Source of the DNA: SHVO01 sp964576515
Lineage (GTDB): Bacteria > Pseudomonadota > Alphaproteobacteria > Rhodospirillales > Rhodospirillaceae
Assembly (NCBI GenBank): GCA_964576515.1
Contig: CAZNUW010000012.1
Span: 1 to 64,000 of the forward strand
Length of the DNA: 64,000 nt
Direction of reading: 5' to 3'
Under the pieces are notes generated by a model. It was not told where the DNA came from, did no database searches, and saw nothing but the letters and a program-made list of their open reading frames with translations. Within the stretch, counting starts at the first letter, position 1. Every line of letters begins with the position of its first letter. Below are positions 44,469 through 52,291 of the stretch, piece by piece. The position numbers and the translations under genes are program-made.

Positions 44469-45830
44469 ATGCGTATCGCAGTGATCGGGACGGGTTATGT
44501 CGGCCTTGTGTCCGGCGCCTGTTTTTCGGAATTCGGCGTCGACGTGGTCTGCGTCGACCGCGACGCCGACAAGATCGAACGCCTCAAGAAGGGCGAGATC
44601 CCGATCTATGAACCGGGTCTCGACACCCTGGTGGCCGACAACGCCGCCCAGGGCCGCCTGACCTTCACCACCGACATCAAGGCCGCCGTGGCGGGCGCGG
44701 ACGCCGTGTTCATCGCGGTCGGCACCCCCAGCCGCCGCGGCGACGGTCACGCCGATCTCTCTTATGTCTATGGCGCGGCCGAGGACATCGCGGCGAACCT
44801 CACGGGCTACGCGGTGATCGTCACCAAGTCGACCGTGCCCGTCGGCACCGGCCGCCAGGTGGAGCGCATCATCCGCGCCGCGCGCCCCGATCTCGAATTC
44901 GACGTCGCCTCGAACCCGGAATTCCTGCGCGAGGGTTCGGCCATCAACGACTTCATGCGCCCGGATCGCGTCGTCATCGGCGCGGAAAGCGAGCGCGCGC
45001 AGAAGGTCATGCGCCAGCTCTACCGCGTGCTTTATCTGATCGAAACGCCGATCATGTTCACCTCGCTCGAAACCTCCGAGCTCATCAAGTACGCCGCCAA
45101 CACCTTCCTCGCCGCCAAGATCACCTTCATCAACGAGATCGCCGACCTGTGCGAGAAGGTGGGCGCGAACGTGCACGACGTCGCCAAGGGCATCGGCCTC
45201 GACGGCCGCATCGGCAAGAAGTTCCTGCACGCCGGCCCCGGTTACGGCGGCTCGTGTTTTCCGAAGGATACGCTGGCGCTCGTGAAAACCGCGCAGGACT
45301 ACGGCGCGCCCTTGCGCATCATCGAAACCGTCGTCGACGTCAACGACAAGCGCAAGCGCAAGATGGCCGACAAGATCACGGCGGCGTGTGGGGGAAACGT
45401 GATGGGCAAAACCATCGCCGTGCTCGGTCTCACCTTCAAGCCGAACACCGACGACATGCGCGACAGCCCCAGCCTCACCATCGTTCCGGTGCTCGAGGAC
45501 GCGGGCGCGACCGTGCGCGCCTACGATCCCGAAGGCACGCACGAGGCGCGCAAGATGTTGCCCTCGGTCACCTACTGCGCCGACGCCTACGACGCCATGA
45601 AGGGCGCCGACGCCGTCGTGCTCCTCACCGAGTGGAACCAGTTCCGCAACCTCGATCTCGCGCGCGCGAAGTCCTTGCTGACCGCGCCGGTGATGATCGA
45701 CCTGCGCAACGTCTATAATCCCGCCGACATGAAGGCGGCCGGCTTCCGCTACACCAGCATCGGGCGTCCCGACGAACGTCCCGCAGCACCGCAATCGACC
45801 GTCGCGGCCGTCTCCGGCGCCTCAAACTGA
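44469..45830 (+). CDS. ugd: UDP-glucose 6-dehydrogenase
   Basis: Ugd oxidises UDP-glucose twice with NAD+ to UDP-glucuronate. MRIAVIGTGYVGLVSGACFS begins with the NAD-binding GxGxxG. The catalytic Cys is in GPGYGGSCFPKDTLAL (residues ~256-271). SNPEFLREGSAINDFMRPDR and the C-terminal GLTFKPNTDDMRDSPSL are family-typical. AGGAGAG precedes the ATG. Length (453 aa) is slightly over the norm owing to an Ala/Pro/Val-rich tail. Confidence 0.95.
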   Translation: MRIAVIGTGYVGLVSGACFSEFGVDVVCVDRDADKIERLKKGEIPIYEPGLDTLVADNAAQGRLTFTTDIKAAVAGADAVFIAVGTPSRRGDGHADLSYVYGAAEDIAANLTGYAVIVTKSTVPVGTGRQVERIIRAARPDLEFDVASNPEFLREGSAINDFMRPDRVVIGAESERAQKVMRQLYRVLYLIETPIMFTSLETSELIKYAANTFLAAKITFINEIADLCEKVGANVHDVAKGIGLDGRIGKKFLHAGPGYGGSCFPKDTLALVKTAQDYGAPLRIIETVVDVNDKRKRKMADKITAACGGNVMGKTIAVLGLTFKPNTDDMRDSPSLTIVPVLEDAGATVRAYDPEGTHEARKMLPSVTYCADAYDAMKGADAVVLLTEWNQFRNLDLARAKSLLTAPVMIDLRNVYNPADMKAAGFRYTSIGRPDERPAAPQSTVAAVSGASN

Positions 45831-45843
45831 GTATTCCCGCACC

Positions 45844-47241
45844 ATGACTTTCAAACACGCCTTCCATCCCACCGTCCTGCGCGAATACGACATCCGCGGC
45901 ATCGTCGATGAAACCCTGTCGCCCGCCGACGCCACCGCCGTCGGCAAGGTGTTCGGGACACTCGTACGCCGTAGCGGCGGCAAGCGCGTCTGCGTGGGGT
46001 ACGACGGCCGCGTCAGCTCTCCGGCCATGGAAGCCGCCCTTGTCGAAGGCCTCGTCTCGGCCGGCGTCGCCGTGGAGCGTATCGGGCGCGGCCCGACGCC
46101 GATGCTCTACTTCGCCACCGTCGATCGCGGCGCGGACGGCGGCATCATGGTCACCGGCTCGCACAATCCGCCGACCCACAACGGCTTCAAGATGATGCTC
46201 AACAAGAAGCCGTTCTTCGGGGCCGACATCAAGAAACTGGGCGAGATGGCCGCCGTGGGCGACGTCGACGCCGCGCAAGGCTCCGTTGCCGACGCGCCGG
46301 TATTCGACGCCTATATCGCGCGTCTGTTGAAAGACTTCACCGGCGCGCGCGAACTCACCGCCGTCTGGGATCCGGGCAACGGCGCCGGCGGCGAAGCCGT
46401 CACGGCGCTCGTCAAGAAACTTCCGGGCAAACACATTGTCCTCAACGGCGTCATCGACGGCACGTTCCCCGCGCACCATCCCGATCCCACGGTGCCCAAG
46501 AACCTCGAACAGTTGATCGCCGAAGTCGCCAAGCAAAAGGCCGACGTCGGCTTCGCCTTCGACGGCGACGCCGATCGCATCGGTGTCGTGGACGGCAAGG
46601 GCCGCATCCTGTGGGGCGATCAGATTTTGCAAGTCTTGGCCGAGGACGTCCTGCGCGATGCGCCCGGCGCGGCCATCATCGCCGACGTGAAAGCGAGCCA
46701 AGCCCTGTTCGACGAAGTGGGCCGCATGGGCGGCAAGCCCCTCATGTGGAAAACCGGTCACTCGCTCATCAAGAACAAGATGGCCGAGACCAAAGCCCCG
46801 CTCGCCGGTGAAATGAGCGGCCACATCTTCTTCGCCGACAAGTACTACGGCTTCGACGACGCCGTGTACGCCGCGGTGCGTTTCCTCTCCATCATGGCCC
46901 GCGATCCGGCCTTCGACCTCGTGCGCCGCTACGATGCCATGCCCATCATGGTCAACACGCCGGAACTGCGCTTCCCCTGCGACGATACGCGTAAATTCGC
47001 CGTCATCGACGAAGTGAAGGCGCGCCTTCAGAAGTCGGGCGCGAACGTTTCCGATATCGACGGCGTGCGCGTGAACTCCAACGGCGGCTGGTGGCTTTTG
47101 CGCGCCTCCAATACCCAGGCCGTGCTCGTCGCCCGCGCCGAGGCCGCCGACACGGCCGCCCTCGACCGCCTCAAAGCCGAACTCGCCGGCCAGCTCCAAG
47201 CCAGCGGCCTCGAATTGCCGACGGAATCGGTCGGACACTAG
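45844..47241 (+). CDS. Phosphomannomutase/phosphoglucomutase
   Basis: The 465-aa enzyme belongs to the alpha-D-phosphohexomutase family that interconverts hexose 1- and 6-phosphates. The phosphoserine loop is VTGSHNPPTHNGFKMML (residues ~103-119), the Mg-binding loop is DGDADRIGVVD (~241-251) and the sugar-binding loop is GEMSGHIFF. It most resembles bifunctional PMM/PGM (AlgC/ManB type). It is 13 bases after ugd and can supply glucose-1-phosphate to GalU. A terminator follows. Confidence 0.92.
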   Translation: MTFKHAFHPTVLREYDIRGIVDETLSPADATAVGKVFGTLVRRSGGKRVCVGYDGRVSSPAMEAALVEGLVSAGVAVERIGRGPTPMLYFATVDRGADGGIMVTGSHNPPTHNGFKMMLNKKPFFGADIKKLGEMAAVGDVDAAQGSVADAPVFDAYIARLLKDFTGARELTAVWDPGNGAGGEAVTALVKKLPGKHIVLNGVIDGTFPAHHPDPTVPKNLEQLIAEVAKQKADVGFAFDGDADRIGVVDGKGRILWGDQILQVLAEDVLRDAPGAAIIADVKASQALFDEVGRMGGKPLMWKTGHSLIKNKMAETKAPLAGEMSGHIFFADKYYGFDDAVYAAVRFLSIMARDPAFDLVRRYDAMPIMVNTPELRFPCDDTRKFAVIDEVKARLQKSGANVSDIDGVRVNSNGGWWLLRASNTQAVLVARAEAADTAALDRLKAELAGQLQASGLELPTESVGH

Positions 47242-47287
47242 TTACAATCTCTCCCGCAGCGTGCGCGGGGGAGGTTATTCTCCGAAG

Positions 47288-47323
47288 CGGGCGCGGATCG
47301 CCGAATTCCGCGCCCGTTTTTCT
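47288..47323 (+). terminator. Rho-independent terminator after the galU-ugd-phosphohexomutase operon
   Basis: A perfect 10-bp stem CGGGCGCGGA/TCCGCGCCCG (47288-47297, 47307-47316) is followed by TTTTTCTT. Confidence 0.88.
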
Positions 47324-47358
47324 TGCTGCGGTCGTGCCGAGCCGTTAGCGTGCGCGGC

Positions 47359-48483
47359 ATGACCCGCCAGAAAACATCCCTCCAGCGCCGTTCCTTCCTC
47401 AAGAAGGCCGCGCTCGCAGCCCCCGCCGCGCTCACCCCCGCATTCGCCGCGCCCGCCATCGCGCAGCAGCGTTTCGAGTGGCGCATGGTCACAGCGTTCC
47501 CAAAAGGCCTGCCCGGCACCGGCGTCGGCGCGGAACGCCTGGGCGAACGCATCACCAAGATGAGCGGCGGACGCTTGACGGTTCGTGTTTATGCCGCGGG
47601 CGAACTTGTTCCGGCGTTCGGCTGTTTCGACGCGGTCGCCGACGGCACCGCGCAGATGGGCAACGACTGCTCCTACTTCCATGTCGGCAAGTCGGAGGCC
47701 TTCGCCTTCTTCTGCGCCTTCCCGTTCGGCTTCACCGTGCACGAGCTCGACGCCTGGATCAAATACGGCAACGGCCAGAAACTCTGGGACGAACTCTACA
47801 AGCCCTTCGGTGTGCGCGCCTTCCTCGCGGGCAATTCCGGCGCGCAGATGTTCGGCTGGTTCAAGAAGGAGATCCGCTCCCTCGACGACCTCAAGGGCCT
47901 CAAGTTCCGCACCGTCGGCAACGGCGCGCGCGTGGCGCAGAAGCTCGGCATCACCACCGTCGCGCTCCCGGCGGGCGAGGTGTATCCCGCGCTCCAGTCC
48001 GGCGCCATCGACGCGGCCGAATATGTCGGCCCCTACAACGATCTTGCGCTCGGTCTCTACCAGATTTGCAAATACTACTACGGCCACGGCTATCAGGAAC
48101 CGGCCGCCCACTGTCAGCTCATCGTGAATGAAAAAGCCTGGCAGTCGCTGCCGCCGGACTTGCAGGAGATCGTGCGGATCGCCGCCGAGGCCTCCAACAA
48201 CGACATCATGGCCGAATTCACCGCGCGTTCGGGCCCCGCCATGCAGACGCTCATCCAGAAACACGGCGTGATCGTGAAGCCCTTGCCCGACGACGTGCTC
48301 ATCGCGCTTGGCGAGAAAACCAACGAAGTCCTGAACGAACACTACGCGGGCGGCGACGACATCACCCGGCGCATCATCGACGATTATCTCGCCTTCCGCG
48401 CCGACGTCACCCCCTGGACCCGCGTCGGCGAACTCGCCTACCTCAACGCGCGGCGCCTGCCGTTCGATCTGAAGATCACCTAA
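47359..48483 (+). CDS. TRAP transporter substrate-binding protein (DctP family), orphan
   Basis: The 374-aa protein begins with a twin-arginine-like leader (QRRSFLKKAALAAPAALTPA, residues ~7-26), so it may be exported folded by Tat. The DctP fold is seen in FPKGLPGTGVGAERLGERIT, SGGRLTVRVYAAGELVPAF, and the binding signature LKGLKFRTVGNGARVAQKLG (~179-198). The many aromatic residues fit the mannitol/2-oxo acid TRAP subgroup. No DctQ or DctM permease gene lies in the window, so its partners are encoded elsewhere. Start chosen at ATG 47359. Confidence 0.9.
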   Translation: MTRQKTSLQRRSFLKKAALAAPAALTPAFAAPAIAQQRFEWRMVTAFPKGLPGTGVGAERLGERITKMSGGRLTVRVYAAGELVPAFGCFDAVADGTAQMGNDCSYFHVGKSEAFAFFCAFPFGFTVHELDAWIKYGNGQKLWDELYKPFGVRAFLAGNSGAQMFGWFKKEIRSLDDLKGLKFRTVGNGARVAQKLGITTVALPAGEVYPALQSGAIDAAEYVGPYNDLALGLYQICKYYYGHGYQEPAAHCQLIVNEKAWQSLPPDLQEIVRIAAEASNNDIMAEFTARSGPAMQTLIQKHGVIVKPLPDDVLIALGEKTNEVLNEHYAGGDDITRRIIDDYLAFRADVTPWTRVGELAYLNARRLPFDLKIT

Positions 48484-48497
48484 GCGCGTCTTTTTCT

Positions 48498-48532
48498 CCC
48501 TCCCCTGAAAGGGGAGGGCCGGGGAGGGGTCG
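48498..48532. repeat. GC-rich palindromic repeat (copy R3)
   Basis: CCCTCCCC TGAAA GGGGAGGG followed by CCGGGGAGGGG, nearly the same as 33656-33688. It lies 10 bp before the AT-rich palindrome at 48543. Confidence 0.82.
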
Positions 48533-48542
48533 TTTTTTGTTG

Positions 48543-48571
48543 AGCGAAATTATCTCAGAGATAATTTCGCT
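48543..48571. repeat. AT-rich palindrome, core ATCTCAGAGAT (copy A)
   Basis: Fourteen-base perfect arms AGCGAAATTATCTC (48543-48556) and GAGATAATTTCGCT (48558-48571) around a single A. This is the longest of four copies (others at 51785, 51890 and 52203). A GGGGCC/GGCCCC stem with loop CGAA follows at 48572-48587, next to the stop of the minus-strand gene. Confidence 0.9.
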
Positions 48572-48587
48572 GGGGCCCGAAGGCCCC

Positions 48588-49067
48588 CTACGGCCTTGCC
48601 GGACACGTCGCGCGGGGTTCCAGCACCATCTGCTCCGGTTTCAGTTCTTCCTCGCGGATGCGCATGACGCCTTTTTCGTCGCGCCGCCAGTATTGGATGC
48701 GGCCCGTCAGGCGCAAGGGGAAGGGCTCGTCCTCGAAGCGCATGAGGAACAGCAAGTTATTCAACCGCCCCAGCTCGTTCGCGCCGATGCGCGCTGGCGC
48801 GCTGTTGGTCCAGCCCTCCAGCACGACCTTCTGACCCTCAAGCTCCGTCTGCGCGGTGGCGATCGTCCAGAAGGGGATCTGCTGGCAGCGGTAGGTGATT
48901 GCCGCCGGCTCATCCATCTCGATCTGGAACCACGCGACACCTTCGCCGGGCCGGGGCGTGAGGCCGCGCAGCGACAGCAGCATCGCCTCATGCGCCAGCG
49001 CGGGCGCGATTCCGCCCAGCGCCAAAAGTGCGCCCGCAATCGCGAGAAAACGTCCGGCTTTTTTCAT
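48588..49067 (-). CDS. Secreted hypothetical protein
   Basis: The 159-aa protein (ATG 49067, MKKAGRFLAIAGALLALGGI) has a signal peptide ending near ALA (residue ~26). The mature part is beta-rich with no family I recognise: EAMLLSLRGLTPRPGEGVAW, YRCQQIPFWTIATAQTELEG and RLTGRIQYWRRDEKG. It has two cysteines that could form a disulfide. A GTG at 49073 overlaps the stop of the upstream gene (GTGA) and is an alternative start. The pair 49070-49486 and this gene form a two-gene unit. Confidence 0.75.
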   Translation of the reverse strand: MKKAGRFLAIAGALLALGGIAPALAHEAMLLSLRGLTPRPGEGVAWFQIEMDEPAAITYRCQQIPFWTIATAQTELEGQKVVLEGWTNSAPARIGANELGRLNNLLFLMRFEDEPFPLRLTGRIQYWRRDEKGVMRIREEELKPEQMVLEPRATCPARP

Positions 49068-49069
49068 GC

Positions 49070-49486
49070 TCACTTCTTACAGGCGTATTGTTTGCACAAG
49101 GTGGGCTTCGCCGAACCGCTGGGCGTCACGGTCATGTTCTCCACCGTCTCGATGCAATAGATGTGACGATGCCCGTTCTGCGTGGTGTCGTGACGCATCG
49201 GACACACGTTGTAGAGACCCTCGATCCGCGCGCTCAAGTCCAGGCCGATGATCTCCCCGATGGATCGCGGCGGCGGATGCCGGCTCATGACGAACGAGCG
49301 CGAGCCCTCGATGTCCAGCACGAAGCCCACATTGGTTTGCATGCTCAAGGTGCCCGGTAGCTTGATGCACGCCCCGATCGCGCCCAGGCAGCGCGGCGGC
49401 GGCGCTTCGCCGGCGTTTGCGGCGTGCGCGAGGAAGAGGCTTGCAAGCGCCGTCAGGGCGGCTGTTACAGAAGTGTGTTTTGCCAT
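49070..49486 (-). CDS. Small secreted cysteine-rich hypothetical protein
   Basis: ATG 49486 (MAKHTSVTAALTALASLFLA) follows GAGGGA at proper spacing, giving 138 aa with a signal peptide cut near ANA (residue ~25). The mature part has six cysteines (PPPRCLGAIGACIKL, NVCPMRHDT, IYCIETVE, TLCKQYACKK), suggesting a disulfide-bonded periplasmic or secreted fold. I do not recognise the family. The stop overlaps the next minus-strand gene. Confidence 0.75.
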   Translation of the reverse strand: MAKHTSVTAALTALASLFLAHAANAGEAPPPRCLGAIGACIKLPGTLSMQTNVGFVLDIEGSRSFVMSRHPPPRSIGEIIGLDLSARIEGLYNVCPMRHDTTQNGHRHIYCIETVENMTVTPSGSAKPTLCKQYACKK

Positions 49487-49670
49487 CGGTTTTTCCCTCA
49501 ACAAGTGTCTCACTTCCGCGGGCCGAAATCAAAAGCCCACCAAAAGTCCTCAAAAGCCCGAAGGGGAAAGCCCGCGAACCTCCCGCTGCCCTGACCTCAC
49601 CACAATTGCCGACGCAAATGGGGCCCTCCACATTATATCAAATCATAAGATCTCAAACGGCAAGGCGCGT

Positions 49671-51782
49671 ATGGCAGAGCATGATCACGACGGCGGACGG
49701 GACGACGGCGCACACGGGGGAAGCGGCGCCTTCACGCCCAGCCAGACGGTCGCCGAGATCGCCGTCGCCGGCGCGCCGTGGCTGCGCACGCCGCGCTTGG
49801 GCCTGCATCCCGGCCTCATCGCCATCATCGGCGCGCGCGGCGCGGGCAAGACCGCGCTGGCCGAGATGATCGCCGCCGGCTGCGATGCGATCCCCGCGGC
49901 CGTCAACCCGCGCGCCTTCCTGACCCGCGCCCGCGCGTTCCTGAAAGAGACCTCCGTCGCGCTCACCTGGGCCGGTGGAGAGACCGTCGCGCGTTCATTG
50001 AACAACGATACCGCGCCAGCCTCCCGTGAAACCGCCCCGCGCGCCCGTTATCTCTCCCAACAGTTCGTCGAGGACCTCTGCGCCTCCGACGGCGTCACCG
50101 GCGGCCTCCTGCGCGAGATCGAACGCATCGTCTTCGACGCCCACGATGTCATGGACCGCGACGGCGCCATCGACTTCGCGGAACTCGTGAGCGCGCGCGC
50201 GGGCCGTCCCCGCGAAGCCCGCGCGCGCGATGAACAAACGCTCAAAGACCTCGCCGCGCGCATCGCCGCCGAAAGCCAGAAGCGCGCCGCGGTCCCGGGC
50301 CTCGCCGCGCAGCTCGCCGAGAAGGAGGCTCTGGCCGCGCGTCTCGCCGCCGACCGCGACACGCTCGCAGCCCATACGGGCTCCGGCCATGCGGAGCGCC
50401 TGACCGCGCTCACCCACGCGGCCGAGAAGGTGCGCGCCTTCGTGCGTTTCTTCGCCCTCCAGGAACAGCAGCTCCGCGCCTTGAAGACCGAGGTCGCCGC
50501 CTTCCGCGCCCGTGAAGCGCCCGAAGCCTTGCGCGTCCTTCAGCGCCGTTACGCCGGCGCGGGCTTCAAGGGTGACGCCTGGGCGCCGTTCCAACTCGAC
50601 TATGCGGGCGACGTCGACCGCGCGCTGGACGAGCAGATCGCCCGCGCCCAGAAAAGCGCCGCCAGTTGGCGCGGCCGTCCGCCCGCGTCCTTCGGGCCCG
50701 AGGTGGAGCTCATCCATCCCATGATGGACCTCGCCAAGGTGCCGCTCGCCATTCTGGAAGCCGAGATCGCGCGCATCGGCCGGCGCGTCAGTCTCGACCG
50801 GCGCACGTCGGAGACCTTCACCACCCTGTCGCGCCGTCTGGTGGCCGAGACCGACCTCATCGCCCAACTGCGCGCGCGGCGCGCCGACGCCGAAGGCGCG
50901 GGGAATCGTCTCGCGGCGCTGGAAGATGAACGCGCCGCCGCCACGCGGCGCATCTTCGACACGCTTATGGACGAACAGGCGATCCTCGCCGATCTCTACG
51001 CGCCCATCGCCGCGCGCGCCGCGGCGGCCACCGGCGCGTTGCGCAAACTCTCCTTCACCGTCCGGCGCACGGTGGATATGGCCTGCTGGATCGCGGCGGG
51101 TGAGGGGTTACTCGACCTCCGCCGCCCGGGCGCGTTCTCGGCGCCGGGCGCGCTGACCCATGCGGCCGCGGCTTTACGCGACGCCTGGGAACAGGGTGAC
51201 GCCGAAATCGCCGCCGCGGCCACAAAAGCGTTCCGCGACAGTTACGCCGACGCGCTCCTCGCCCACGCGCCCTTCACCGATCCCGCGAGCGGCGAGCACC
51301 GCGATTGGATGCGCCGTTTCGCGGCCTGGTTGACGGCCACCGACCACATCGCGGTGCGTTACACGGTCGCTTACGACGGCGTGGACATCCGCCACCTCTC
51401 GCCCGGCACGCGCGGCATCGTGCTCCTGCTTCTCTATCTGGGCTTCGACGACGCCGACGACCGCCCGCTCATCATCGATCAGCCGGAGGAGAACCTGGAT
51501 CCCAAGTCGATCTACGATGAACTGGTGGGCTTGTTCCGGGCGGCGAAAACAAAACGCCAGGTGATCCTCGTCACCCACAACGCCAATCTCGTCGTCAACA
51601 CCGACGCCGACCAGGTGATCGTCGCCGAGATCGGCGGCAATACGGGCGCGGGCCTGCCGCCCATCGCCTACACCACGGGCGCGCTCGACGACGAGCCCAC
51701 CCGCCACGCCGTCTGCGACATCCTGGAAGGCGGCGAACGCGCCTTCCGCGACCGCGCCCGCCGGCTGGGGCTGGACCACTAG
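49671..51782 (+). CDS. Orphan SMC/RecF-like ABC ATPase (TrlF/RloC-type head, no nuclease seen)
   Basis: ATG 49671 gives 703 aa; the longer open frame runs through the divergent gene. Walker A GARGAGKT is at residues 54-61, a Q-loop-like YLSQQFVEDL at ~125, an Ala/Glu/Arg-rich coiled coil over ~190-480, the ABC signature LSPGTRGIVLLLLYL near 577, Walker B RPLIIDQPEENLDP near 600 and the H-loop VTHNANLVVNTDAD near 631. Such ATPases occur in anti-phage and DNA-repair systems such as TrlF, RloC and PtuA; here no nuclease domain or partner gene is seen. Its last 83 codons are repeated downstream. Confidence 0.87.
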   Translation: MAEHDHDGGRDDGAHGGSGAFTPSQTVAEIAVAGAPWLRTPRLGLHPGLIAIIGARGAGKTALAEMIAAGCDAIPAAVNPRAFLTRARAFLKETSVALTWAGGETVARSLNNDTAPASRETAPRARYLSQQFVEDLCASDGVTGGLLREIERIVFDAHDVMDRDGAIDFAELVSARAGRPREARARDEQTLKDLAARIAAESQKRAAVPGLAAQLAEKEALAARLAADRDTLAAHTGSGHAERLTALTHAAEKVRAFVRFFALQEQQLRALKTEVAAFRAREAPEALRVLQRRYAGAGFKGDAWAPFQLDYAGDVDRALDEQIARAQKSAASWRGRPPASFGPEVELIHPMMDLAKVPLAILEAEIARIGRRVSLDRRTSETFTTLSRRLVAETDLIAQLRARRADAEGAGNRLAALEDERAAATRRIFDTLMDEQAILADLYAPIAARAAAATGALRKLSFTVRRTVDMACWIAAGEGLLDLRRPGAFSAPGALTHAAAALRDAWEQGDAEIAAAATKAFRDSYADALLAHAPFTDPASGEHRDWMRRFAAWLTATDHIAVRYTVAYDGVDIRHLSPGTRGIVLLLLYLGFDDADDRPLIIDQPEENLDPKSIYDELVGLFRAAKTKRQVILVTHNANLVVNTDADQVIVAEIGGNTGAGLPPIAYTTGALDDEPTRHAVCDILEGGERAFRDRARRLGLDH

Positions 51783-51784
51783 CC

Positions 51785-51809
51785 GAAAATCATCTCAGAG
51801 ATAATTTTC
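51785..51809. repeat. AT-rich palindrome, core ATCTCAGAGAT (copy B)
   Basis: GAAAATCATCTC-A-GAGATAATTTTC, 12-base arms with one mismatch, two bases after the ATPase stop. Confidence 0.85.
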
Positions 51810-51821
51810 CATCTCCGCTTT

Positions 51822-51857
51822 CCCCCTGCCCTCGATGGGGAGGGGCAGGGGTAGGGT
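51822..51857. repeat. GC-rich palindromic repeat (copy R4)
   Basis: CCCCCTGCCCTCGATGGGGA followed by GGGGCAGGGGTAGGG. It is near-identical to R5 at 52238-52273 and 13 bp after the AT-rich palindrome B. Confidence 0.82.
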
Positions 51858-51889
51858 GCAGCCGCAAAGCACCGGCCCGCGCACATAAA

Positions 51890-51908
51890 AATTATCTCAG
51901 AGATAATT
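51890..51908. repeat. AT-rich palindrome, core ATCTCAGAGAT (copy C)
   Basis: AATTATCTC-A-GAGATAATT, perfect 9-base arms, eight bases before the duplicated ATPase fragment begins. Confidence 0.87.
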
Positions 51909-51915
51909 CCCGGCG

Positions 51916-52183
51916 CGATGAACTGGTGGGCTTGTTCCGGGCGGCGAAAACAAAACGCCAGGTGATCCTCGTCACCCACAACGCCAATCTCGTCGTCAAC
52001 ACCGACGCCGACCAGGTGATCGTCGCCGAGATCGGCGGCAATACGGGCGCGGGCCTGCCGCCCATCGCCTACACCACGGGCGCGCTCGACGACGAGCCCA
52101 CCCGCCACGCCGTCTGCGACATCCTGGAAGGCGGCGAACGCGCCTTCCGCGACCGCGCCCGCCGCCTCGGCCTTACACCGTGA
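51916..52183 (+). pseudogene. Duplicated 3' fragment of the SMC-like ATPase gene
   Basis: Positions 51916-52164 are identical base for base to 51515-51763 of the ATPase gene (249 bp by reading both; offset 401). They encode the last ~83 residues, from the end of Walker B (DELVGLFRAAK) to DRARR, then diverge to LGLTP and a stop at 52181-52183. It has no promoter or start of its own and lacks Walker A and the signature, so it cannot be a working ATPase. The perfect identity means the copy is recent or kept by conversion. Confidence 0.9.
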
Positions 52184-52202
52184 AGTGCGGACCACTAGCC
52201 CA

Positions 52203-52223
52203 AAATCATCTCAGAGATAATTT
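52203..52223. repeat. AT-rich palindrome, core ATCTCAGAGAT (copy D)
   Basis: AAATCATCTC-A-GAGATAATTT with one mismatch, in the same position after the duplicated fragment as copy B is after the full gene. Confidence 0.87.
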
Positions 52224-52237
52224 CCCATCTCCGCTTT

Positions 52238-52273
52238 CCCCCTCCCCTCGATGGGGAGGGGTAGGGGTGGGGT
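52238..52273. repeat. GC-rich palindromic repeat (copy R5)
   Basis: CCCCCTCCCCTCGATGGGGA followed by GGGGTAGGGGTGGGG; partner of R4 at the end of the second repeat unit. Confidence 0.82.
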
Positions 52274-52291
52274 GAAGCCAAAAAGCGCCCG

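Noticed and set aside
43506..45794. 762-codon minus-strand frame over galU and ugd
   Set aside because: Overlaps two certain enzymes; its translation is repetitive His/Asp/Gly/Glu/Val without motifs.
48537..49160. 207-codon plus-strand frame over the two small secreted-protein genes
   Set aside because: It is antisense to frames with good signal peptides and overlapping start/stop signals, and has no motif.
49248..49670. Upstream extension of the SMC-like ATPase
   Set aside because: It would overlap the divergent secreted-protein gene and its signal sequence; ATG 49671 has a Shine-Dalgarno-like AAGG.
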